48,106 bases of DNA, taken from the NCBI GenBank assembly GCA_002179805.1, contig NAVB01000520.1:1-48106 (forward strand), given 5' to 3'. The translations under genes and the position numbers were made by a program. Source of the stretch: Acanthamoeba lenticulata. Lineage: Eukaryota; Discosea; Longamoebia; Acanthamoebidae. The notes below the pieces were generated by a model. The model made no database searches. It saw nothing but the letters and a program-made list of their open reading frames with translations, and had not been told where the DNA came from. Of the stretch, positions 23,864-33,089 are shown piece by piece; position 1 is the stretch's first letter; each line of letters opens with the position of its first letter.

Positions 23864-26800
23864 ATGCACACGAGGCGCCTTGTTGTGGGCAACAAGGAAA
23901 ATCAACCGAATCAACTGGGCGTTGGTGGTGCTCGTCGATCCATTTCGCCTGCCGCGGCGATGAAGAACAATACCGCCAACAGCAGCACCACGCGGCCAAC
24001 CGTGGAGGCCGTGATTGATCTCACCGATGAACCCGATGATGACGATGCGATCGTCGATCTGACCCGCCGCATGTCGGCTCTTCAATCGCCTTCTCGGCCG
24101 CCTCCCGCGCGACACGCGCCACCATCAACCACGGCCCCTCAGCATCGTCCTTCCGCGACTGCCACGTCCTCGATCTCGCATCGCTCTTCATCGACATCAT
24201 CTTCATCCCTTCCTCGCCCCGCCCACCGACCGCCCGCGCGCACCGCCATTCTCCTCGACGACCCGTGGGCACGCCCCACGCGCACCTCCTCCTCTTCATC
24301 CTCTACATCCTCTACTTCCACTTCTTCGTCCTCGTCCATCACGGCCGCCTTGCCGGTGTCGCACGGCAAGCCGCCGCCGGTCGACTTGGCGGCCGTGCGG
24401 CGCTTCAACTCGCAGGCCTCGCTCGAGGCCGCCCGCCGCGAGCAGCAACAGAAGCAGGAACAGCAGCAGCAGGCCAAGGCCAAGGCCGTCGAGAACGAGG
24501 AGGACAACGTGTGCCGTCTGCTCCGCGAGACGCTCCACATCCGCGATCGTCACGACGATGACGATCGTCACCAGAAAAACCAGCCCGCTGCCGCTGCGAA
24601 GCCGGGCGTGGTCGCGGTCGAGGCCGCGCTGGCGGGGCTGACGGTCACGCTCCTGCCCTACCAGCTGGACGGCGTGCGGTGGATGGTCGCCAACGAAGAG
24701 GCCCGCCTGACGGGCGCCCTTAAGGGCGGCATCCTCGCCGACGACATGGGCCTCGGCAAAACCGTACCCATCCACCACCGCCCGCCGCCGCTGATACCGC
24801 CAGTCGAAACTCAGGTCCCGCGTGTGTCGTGTGTTCGTGCATGTGTGTCGTGCGGTGCACAGATGCAAGTGCTGGCCTTGTTCCTGTCGCACCGCCCGGC
24901 GCGGCGACAGCCCATGCTCGTCGTGTGCATGCTCTCCACCCTCCACCAGTGTACGCCCGTCTGCGCCCCCAAAACACCGGCCGTGTCGACACGTGAGGCC
25001 ACGAGCTCACGCGTGTGTGTGCGTTGTGTGCAGGGCTGGGCGAGATCGAGCAGCGGATCGCGCGGGACCGCCGCGTGTCGGTGTTGACCTATTACGGCGC
25101 CTCCCGGCCCCAGTCCCGCGAGGCCGTCGAAGCCCACGACATCGGTGCGCGCGCGCGTGTGTATTTTCACGGGCGCGAGTGTGCGCTCAACGACTTACCT
25201 GCGCGCGCGTGTGCGTGTGCGTATTCTGCCGGCAGTGCTGACCACCTACGGCACGCTAGCGGCCGAGTACCAGGCCGTCGAGGCCAGCAAGACGAGCCGC
25301 AAGGCCGCCGGGACGGGCGCCAAGCCGCCCGTGCTGGCCGGCATCCACTGGTGGCGCGTGGTGCTTGATGAAGGTGCGCACGGGCTTGTGTGTGCGCACA
25401 CGCGCGTGTGCGGCGCATGAGCTGATACGCACACGCACGCACCCGCGCACACTTTCTCAGCGCACTTGATCAAGAACAGGAAGACCAAGACGGCCAAGGC
25501 CGCCATCCAGCTGCAGGCCGAGCACCGGTGGTGCCTCACCGGCACGCCCGTCCAAAACAGGTACAGCACACGACACACGCGTGCGGCGCACACGACACAC
25601 ACACGCGGCTCACGATCCTCTTTTGGGGTGGTGGTGGTGGTGGGTCGCAGCCTGGAGGACCTGTACAGCCTGCTGTGCTTCCTCCGGGTGCCGGTGGTGA
25701 GCGACCTCGAGTGGTGGACCTCCGCCATCGTCCGTCCCTCCAAGTCTCGCTCGGCCCGTACGTCCCTTCATCATCTTCATCATCTTCATCATCGTCGTCG
25801 TGTTGATGATCTTCCTTTCTCTCTCTCTCTCTTTTCTCAGGCGAGCGCGAGACCGCCAGGCGCCGCCTCCAGCTGGTCCTTCAGGCCCTCCTCCTTCGAC
25901 GGTTCGTGCTTTTTCTTCTTCTTTTTTTAAAAACAAGAAATAATATTTTAATAAAACTAAAACAAAAATATAGGACAAAGGAGCAGTCGTACGGGGGAAG
26001 GCCGATCCTGCAGCTGCCGGCCAAGACGATCGCGCGCGAGGCCGTCGAGCTCGGGCCCGACGAGCGCCGGCTCTACGACGACCTCTTCCGCCGGGCCCGG
26101 ACGGCCTTTGACCAGATGGCGCGCGACGGCACGGTGCCCAACAACTACATGAAGGTGCTCGAGCTGCTCCTGCGCCTGCGCCAGGCCTGCGACCACCCGG
26201 CCCTCGTCCGCGCGGCCATCGGCAACGGCAACGGCGGCGGCAGTGGCGGCGGCCGAGAGCTGTGTCCAGTGTGCACGCAGCCGCTCGAGGCCGACGCCGT
26301 GGAGGCCGACAGGGCGGCCAAGGCCTGCGGCCACCGCTTCTGCGCCGACTGCATCGCGAGCCACTTGGCCACGGTGGAGCTCAACTGCCCCGCGTGCGGC
26401 GAGCCTCTCGACTCAGACCAGCTCGTCCCTTCTTCTTCTTCATCATCATCTTCTTCATCATCTTTATTGTTGTCGTCGTCAGCATCAAGTGCCAAGCTCG
26501 AGGCCCTCCTTCGCGGGCTGGACAAGGTCCGGCGCGAGCGGCCGGGCGAGAAGAGCATCGTCTTCTCGCAGTTCACGTCCTTTCTCGACGTCGTCCAGGC
26601 GCACATGAAGGCGCGCGGGATCGCGTGCGTGCGGCTCGACGGCTCGATGGCGCAGGCCCAGCGCACGGCGGCCATCGCGCGCTTCAACGGCGTCCGAGAG
26701 GCCAGGCACGGCCGACGCGACGACGACGACAACGATGCGCCGCAGCCGACGGTGATGCTGGTCTCGCTCAAGGCCGGCGGGACGGGGCTCAACCTGACGG

Positions 26801-27084
26801 CCGCCAACCACGTCTTCCTGCTCGACCCCTGGTGGAACCCGTCGACCGAGGCGCAGGCCATCGACCGCGTCCACAGGCTGGGCCAGACGAGGCCCGTCTG
26901 GGTGACGCAGTTTGTCGTGCGCGACTCGGTCGAGGAGAAGATCGTGCGGATCCAGCAGCGCAAGCGGGCCCTGGCCCAGGAGGTGCTCGCCGCCTCTGCT
27001 GGCGACGCCTCGGGCCAGCAGCACGCGGCGGCCCTCGTCCGCCTCAGCGCCTCTGAGCTGCGCAGCCTCTTCTCGGCTGACTGA
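23864..27084 (+). CDS. SNF2-family DNA translocase with RING finger (Rad5/Uls1 type) and tandem SIMs
   Basis: Eight exons (23864-24763, 24863-24950, 25034-25144, 25236-25373, 25461-25560, 25651-25757, 25841-25901, 25974-27084) encode 871 residues. The N-terminus carries two SUMO-interacting motifs, VIDLT (50-54) and IVDLT (63-67), separated by an acidic stretch. ATPase motifs follow: DDMGLGKT (Walker A, 293-300, ending exactly at intron 1), STLHQW, LTTYGTL, LDEAH (split by intron 4) and LTGTPVQNS. A C3HC4 RING (CPVC...CGHRFCADC...CPAC, about 600-647) lies between the two helicase lobes as in Rad5, HLTF, SHPRH and Uls1. Lobe 2 shows IVFSQFTSFLDVV, GTGLNLTAANHV and IDRVHRLGQTRPV. No HIRAN domain is visible, which favours an Uls1/RAD16-like SUMO- or ubiquitin-linked remodeller in the nucleus. 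A Ser-run (about 645-665) after the RING is left as coding. Confidence 0.93.
25209..25440 (+). repeat. Inverted repeat in the introns flanking exon 4 of the SNF2/RING gene
   Basis: Bases 25209-25225 (intron 3) pair with 25424-25440 (intron 4): a 14-bp perfect core (25211-25224 with 25425-25438) extended by two G-U pairs and one G-C. The arms enclose exon 4 (25236-25373), which carries LTTYGTL and the first half of the DEAH box. Confidence 0.8.
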
Positions 27085-27330
27085 CACATGAGATTTAAAA
27101 TAACATTCATTTTGTCAATGATTTCATAAATGTACTAAGATTATCTCCAAAACAGTTTGTTTCCATGGACAGACTGATGGAAGATAACAAACAAGAAAGA
27201 TAAATCAGAATTCAAGAGAAGATAAGCTGAAAAAGGCAAGTGGAGTTTGCTACTGAGTAACTGCTGCGCACATGTTTGCGTTTTTATGCTTGACCTTATC
27301 TGTACATCTGGGAACACAGTGGCCTGTCGT

Positions 27331-28326
27331 TTACATCAGTCTTGTGCACCAGTCGGCCCAGCTCATTGGTGGAAGCAGAGTTGGCGGCTCCGTCGGGGGC
27401 GGCAAGGAAGAAGAAGGGACGACTTCGCCCAAGCCAGGTACGGAGGGCTCTTGGAGATGAACCAGAGGCAAAGGAGTGGTGAAGCCAGTACTAGTGGGTG
27501 GCGACAGCAGGAAGACGTGGCGGCTGATCCCGTGGTGGGCATGATTCTCTGCCGGAGGGTGAAGAGGCATGGCGTTTCGTGCTGGAGGAGGTGTGTAGGG
27601 CAAGGGCACTTGGGGTGGCACGTAGGAGGATCTGTCTGCCGTTCTTGGTGAGTGAACGCCATCGATAAGGATCTCCTCCATATCTGCTGTTGAGGAGAGA
27701 AGACTTGGGGATGGTGAGCAAGCATGCTTGGTGCTCTCGCCAACCTTGGCCGGCTTCTTGGGCGCTATCTTCCTCGTCTCCATCTTGACCGATTGGCCCT
27801 TCGTCCGTGGCCTGCGCTTTCTCCTCCTGATGGTTGTGCAGTCCTCAAACTCATCATCAGCTCCCGGTCGGTGGCGTGTCTGAGCCAGTCGTAGAAGCAG
27901 TTGGTTTGCGCTCCAAACCGACAACTCGTCCCCACTAAGCAAGGCCTGACCCCATGTGTGGCTCTCCTTCAGGGACTGCATCATCTACTCAACAAGCGCT
28001 CGTGCAAGCTCGTTCTCGGCTGGGAACTGTTTCTGCGGCAACTGACTTGAGAATGCGTGCAGAGGATATTTTTCTTGGGTCTAGCCACGTAGTAAGCGTG
28101 ACGTAGGGCCAGCTAGTGCTGGACCGGCGGCGAACTTGTCTACCTTGTCTTGCACCATGTCTAGCACCAAATAGCGCTATGAACCGAGAGTGTGTTTAGC
28201 ATCCATGGCTACAAAACAGGCGCCAACCTTTTTTGCCGGCATGACGGCAAGTCAGGGGTTGCTGTGTGGCCACAAGCACAAAAAGAGATGCGCTTTAGGA
28301 AAAGAGAATTGTAATTGAAAGAGAAA
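27331..28326 (-). pseudogene. Doubtful decayed minus-strand coding frame with in-frame stops
   Basis: An open frame of 217 codons (27984-27331) is basic then Pro-rich and ends in TAA. The same frame continues upstream to 28326 with natural-looking protein sequence but carries four stops: TAG at 27987-27985, TAG at 28083-28081, TAG at 28179-28177 and TGA at 28254-28252. Each could arise from a Gln or Trp codon by one transition. Four stops in 114 codons is close to chance, so coding history is only suspected from composition. I do not recognise a family. The stretch is less GC-rich than neighbouring exons. It may instead be plain 3' flank of the SNF2 gene plus spacer. Confidence 0.3.
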
Positions 28327-28421
28327 CTATTTCTCATCATTGTTAAGATGTGTGTGATGCCTAGCATTCCACACATGCCTCAAAAGCTTTCTGTACACCA
28401 AGGAGAAGGACAAGGGCCTCG

Positions 28422-28835
28422 TCATCGCACGGGGATGAAGCGGGCGCCTGCCGCAGGGACGGAGAGATTGAGCTGGCGTTGTCGGAGGCAGGCCTCGCCG
28501 TTGGTGCCCACCAGTTGCCAGTACGACGTGAGGGTGGTGCGAAGGAGGGCGGGCAGGTGGTCATCGTCCTTGAGGGCGGCCAGCTTTTCAGCGAGTTGAG
28601 CGAGAGCGTCGCAACGCAGATGATTGTGCAGGGCGAGCGCCTGCATGCTCAGCTTCGCCGAGATGAGCTTGACCCGCAGGTTGGAGATGGTCGGCGCGTC
28701 GCGAAACTGCAGCACGTTCTCCTCCCAGTTGTTTGTGGCGACGGTGGGCGTCGCGGCCTCCACTGGCGTCGAGAGAACCGAGAGGACGGCGAGACACGCC
28801 GAGACCAGGAGCAGCGGGAAAGAGAGAGTCTTCAT
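28422..28835 (-). CDS. Small secreted protein of unknown function (137 residues)
   Basis: A single exon runs from an ATG at 28835 to TGA at 28422. A strong signal peptide is visible (MKTLSFPLLLVSACLAVLSV, cleavage likely after TPVEA at about residue 27). The mature part is about 110 residues, mostly helical-looking, with the pattern LRVKLISAKLSMQALALHNH and two Cys residues (RCDAL and GEACLRQ) that could pair. No family is recognised. The upstream gap to the RBR ligase gene (717 bp) is divergent. Codon use and GC match neighbouring genes, and the opposite-strand frame across it lacks a signal peptide or domain. Confidence 0.7.
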   Translation of the reverse strand: MKTLSFPLLLVSACLAVLSVLSTPVEAATPTVATNNWEENVLQFRDAPTISNLRVKLISAKLSMQALALHNHLRCDALAQLAEKLAALKDDDHLPALLRTTLTSYWQLVGTNGEACLRQRQLNLSVPAAGARFIPVR

Positions 28836-29552
28836 GTTCTATTGTCTGTCCAATACCGGTTCGTCGCGTTCGTTCTTCTTCTTGTTCTTCGTTCTTCGTT
28901 TTCGTTCTTTGTGGCCTTCCGGCTTGGTGAGGAGGGTTCAACTTTCTTTCCAATACACTTGCTTCTCTGCGGCTGGTTCTGTGTGCCGCAGGTCGGGGAC
29001 TGTCTTTTGGCGAGTGTGGAAGTTGGCGAAGTTCACGCTTTATGCGCGCCACTTACAACACCCTCACTAAACGCCGCTAGGTCTACCGCGGACACAGGAG
29101 AGGTCGTACCGGACGGAAACACCCAACCACCACTCGAAAATCGGTCCTGTTTTTGGCGACCTTGTCGACACTAAGTTGCTATGTCAACAATTTTCTGCGG
29201 CTACGGGGTTTCTAGCCTTGCTGCTGTCGACATTACGTGAAGGGCACCCAGCTGGGTGACGAGCCTTAGCCGAAGCGACGACGAAGAGGTGGGCCGCGCG
29301 GTTGGTTTGGGTTGCTCCACCTGCAAAGGCAAAAGAAGAAGAAAGAAGGAGACAAGTGGTGGCCCCCCCTTTGTGTGTGATTGAGAGATTGAGCGGAAAG
29401 AAGGACAGGTGTTGAGAGACGTGTGTGGTACATGAGCGCCGCTACCTTCGCAACGAACCGTTTGGATTTCTTCATCGCTGCTGACGATGAAAAATGGATT
29501 GTTTGGTTTTTAGGTGGTTCTTGTGTGCAAGAAGGCGTTCGTGTGAGAGCGC
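28836..29552. promoter_or_regulatory. Divergent region between small secreted protein and RBR ligase
   Basis: This holds two promoters. TTCTTC and GTTCTT runs (about 28873-28910) lie next to the secreted-protein ATG. Near 29325-29475 on the minus strand, an ATG, a GTAGCG donor and a pyrimidine-rich CAG acceptor could form a very short spliced gene (see findings). Nothing else coding is supported. Confidence 0.4.
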
Positions 29553-32500
29553 ATGTCCAGTAAATCAAACATCGTCATCGAGAACGACATGTCTGCGGTC
29601 GAGTCACGGTCTTTGCGATCTTCTTCCTCGGGCCCTCTCGATGCCGCCTCGAGCGCGAAGCGGAAGGGCGACAAGAAGCACAAGAAGAAATTGATGGCAG
29701 ACGAAGCATCGTCTGTTTCTGCTTCCTCAATTGCCGTCAAGGAGAAGAAGGAGAAGAAATCGAAAAAAACGACGAAGAAGGACGACAGCAGCCCCAAGAA
29801 GAAGAAAAAGAAATCGAGCAAATCGTCCGCTCTAGCTTCTTCACGCTCGGCCCCCACCACAGCTCCCACCACCTCCAAGACACCAAAGGACGACGATGAG
29901 GCAGAGCGAAAGGAAAGGGAGGCGATACTTGTGCTGCCAGATGGAGAGTGGTCGTGCGTAGCCTGCACCCTCATCAACCCCGCCCACGCGACCGCGTGCG
30001 AAGCGTGCGAAACGAAGAAGCCGCAAGTCCTTGCTCCCGCTATCTCTTCCTCTTCGTCTGTATCTTCAGGTTTGCCTGCCTTTTTTTATTCATTTTTTAT
30101 TTTTAAATTATTTTTAAATTCTTCTCTACATCGATCCTTCTTCATCATTTGTGCTCACCTTGGGGCCTTCAAGTAGAAGCTGCACGGGCGACGACAAGTG
30201 AAAAGGCGCCAGAGAGCACCAAGCTCACGACGGCGAGCAGCAACGGGGACAGCAAACAAAAGAAGAAAAAGAAAAAGAGCAAGAAGAGCAAAGAAGACAA
30301 GAAGGCCGCCTCCTCCAAGAGCAAGGGTAAGGGCAAGCAGAAGTCGTCTTCCTCCCACTCCGACGATAATGAGGACTATCAAGATGACGATGACGACGAA
30401 GACGATGGCGACTACTTCGACGATGGCGAAGGTGGAGACGATTCTGAAGGTAGGAGCACGCACCCTCCTGGCTACCGCCTCTTTAACGTGGCTCACCCTC
30501 AAGCCTCTCGTTGGACGCGTAGTGGACTACATCTCGGGTGGCGATTATTCGGACGAGGAGTCCAACACCGGTCTCGGCTGGGAGGAGGCTGAGACTGACA
30601 ATCGCCCAGGCAAGCAATTGTTCAAGATCATCACCCGACCTGTACGCCTTCTTCTTCTTCTTCTTCATCACCTTCTTCTGGCCATTCCAGCTTCAGCAGC
30701 TCAGGTTGATCCCGTGACGCGCGTCACGTCGTGCAGGAGCTGAACAAGCTGCAGATGAAGTTGCTCAGCTCGGTGGCGTCGGAGCTGGGAATCAACAAGT
30801 GGGACGTGGCCCTCCTGCTCCAGCACTACAAGTACGCCTTGCCTCCTTTATTTATTTATTTTTATGTCTTAAAAAATAAAAATAAAATTACGGCTAAAAT
30901 CTGCTGTGCTATTCCGCCACGAAAAGTCATTCGGATCTTCTAATCACCGCCTGCGTGTCACAGGTGGGATGTGACCAAACTGCATGCCCACTACTGGGAC
31001 CAGCAGAAGAAGGTCCTCAAGGAAGTCGGCATCAAGCTCAAGAAGAAGAAAAAGAAGAAGGGCGACAAAAATGCTGAAGTTGAATGCCTCATCTGCTCTG
31101 ACGACGTACGCATTTCCTGTTATTTTCTTTAAAATTCGGAAAGTATTTTATTTAATTGTTTTTTGTGACGACTCGACAGGTCAAGGCGTCGAAGGTGTTC
31201 TCGCTGACGTGCGGCCACGGCCCGTACTGCGACAGTTGCTGGCAGTACCACTTGACGGTCGTCGTCAAGAACTCGTCGGCGGAGGGCATCCTCAACTCGA
31301 CCTGCATGTGGCCTCGCTGCCCCATCAAGTACGCGGCCTGGCCCTTGCGCTCACCCGCTTGTCTTGCGAGACTCACGCCAGAGGCACAACAATTAACACA
31401 ACAACAACAACAGGCTCAACCGGAAGGCGTTCAAGAAGCTGGCCGCGCCGGAGGATCTGAAGCGCTACGACTACTTCCTGATGAAGAGCTACGTCGACAA
31501 CACAAAGACGCTCTCCTGGTGCCCCAACCCGTCGTGCGAGTGCCTCGCTCTCTGCCTCGAGGAGGACGTCGGCCGCCCCGCCGAGCTCGTCCGCTGCTCC
31601 TGCGGCCATCAATACTGGTACCCAAATATTTTATTTCTCTTTTTATTATTTGGACTTATGTTATTATAATTCAAAAAATCTGAGACTTGATTTTGAATGC
31701 ACTTTTTAATAATAATAATAATAAAAAACCAGCTTTGCCTGCGGATTGGAGAACCACAACCCGGTGACGTGCGAGCAGCTGAACAAGTGGCAGCAGCGCA
31801 ACAGCGACGACCAGGAGAGCATCCGGCTCGTGATGGCCACCTCCAAGCCCTGCTACCACTGCGGCATCCCGACCACGCGTGTCGACGGCTGCAACCACAT
31901 GACCTGTCGCAAGGAGAAGGGCGGCTGCGGCGGCGAATGGTTCGTTCTTTGTGCCACATCGTTTACATGCCATTCCCGTGCGCGTGTGTCGTGCGCTGAC
32001 CGCACACACGCGCGCGTGTGGTGTTGTCTTGCAGGTGTTGGATGTGCCGAGGCGACTGGAAGTCACACGGAGAGCACACGGGCGGGTACTACTCGTGCAA
32101 CAAGTACGACAACTCGTCCGCGCGAGACCTCGACGACGAGGCCTCCAAGCTCAAGCAGGAGGCCGACCGATACCTGCACTACTTCAACCGCTACTTCCTC
32201 CACGAGACCGCCGGCAAGAGCGTCCCTACGCTGCGGCTCAAGGCCCTCGAGAAGCAGCAGCAGTACCGCGAGCTCACCTCTGGCAACCCCGACTTCCTCC
32301 TTGACGCCGTCGACCTCCTCGCCAAGGTGCGATATTTATTCTCATTTTTAAAAAAATATATTTTAAATCATTCATTTTTTTATTTTTTTTATTACCATTT
32401 ACTGCAGTAATACTGATGAATTTATAATTTTATTTTGTGCAGTGCCGTCACATCCTCAAGTACACATACGTGTACGGGTTCTACTTGCCGGATGGATCAC

Positions 32501-32856
32501 GCGGAAAGGAGTTCTTCGAGTACCTCCAGGCCAACGCAGAGGGTATCACGGAGCGCCTGTCGGATCAGGTCAACATGCCCATCTCCAAGCTCGATGTCAC
32601 CTCCTTCAAGAACATCATCAGGATCACTTCCAAGGTTCGTTCCTCCTCCAAAATTTCTTCTTTCCATTTTTTTTTCCATTTTTTATTTTATACTGACAAC
32701 AAATATTGTAATGTTGTGCAGTACATTGACAACATGGTGAAGGGGATTGAGGACGGTCTGGGCGTGGAGGGTCTGGGCAAGAAGGACACAGACGAGAGTC
32801 GCCGTGTCGTGACTTCTGCTTCAGCCGCCCCACGCCGGAAGGAGGGTCGGGGTTGA
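29553..32856 (+). CDS. RBR-type E3 ubiquitin ligase, ariadne family, with RanBP2 zinc finger
   Basis: Eleven exons (29553-30069, 30174-30449, 30523-30641, 30737-30831, 30964-31105, 31180-31328, 31414-31617, 31733-31939, 32035-32326, 32443-32634, 32722-32856) encode 775 residues. Parts in order: Lys/Ser-rich N-terminus; one RanBP2-type zinc finger (about 133-157, WSCVACTLINPAHATACEAC); an acidic Asp-rich block followed by GGDYSDEES; an ariadne-type UBA-like region (NKLQMKLLSSVASELGINKW); RING1 (CLICSDD...CGHGPYCDSC); IBR (CSCGHQYCFACGLENHNPVTC); RING2 with CYHC...GCNHMTC, where C559 is the expected ubiquitin-accepting Cys; CWMCRGDWKSHG; and the helical Ariadne domain. It should act as a cytosolic or nuclear HECT-like hybrid ligase. 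The RanBP2 finger (ubiquitin or RNA binding) is an addition to standard HHARI architecture. All catalytic and zinc ligands I can check are intact. Confidence 0.94.
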
Positions 32857-33089
32857 TGAGTGCAGCAGCTGTTCAACTCTCTGGTTGCTGCGTCGTTTTG
32901 ATTTTCACCACCACAACATCATTTAACACCAAACTGGAAATAGAATATTTTTTTGTATTGTATTTCTCTTTTGATTTTTCTGAACACAACCATTTTCTGG
33001 TCTTTTGTGGCACCTTTTCTTCAGCACTGCTCTCTGGGCAAGTGATTTGATTTGGGACTCGATCGAGTGAACACGAAAGAAGAACAAGG

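Noticed and set aside
26424..26492. Ser-rich run after the RING as a hidden intron
   Set aside because: GT and AG exist, but no pair keeps phase; left as a coding linker.
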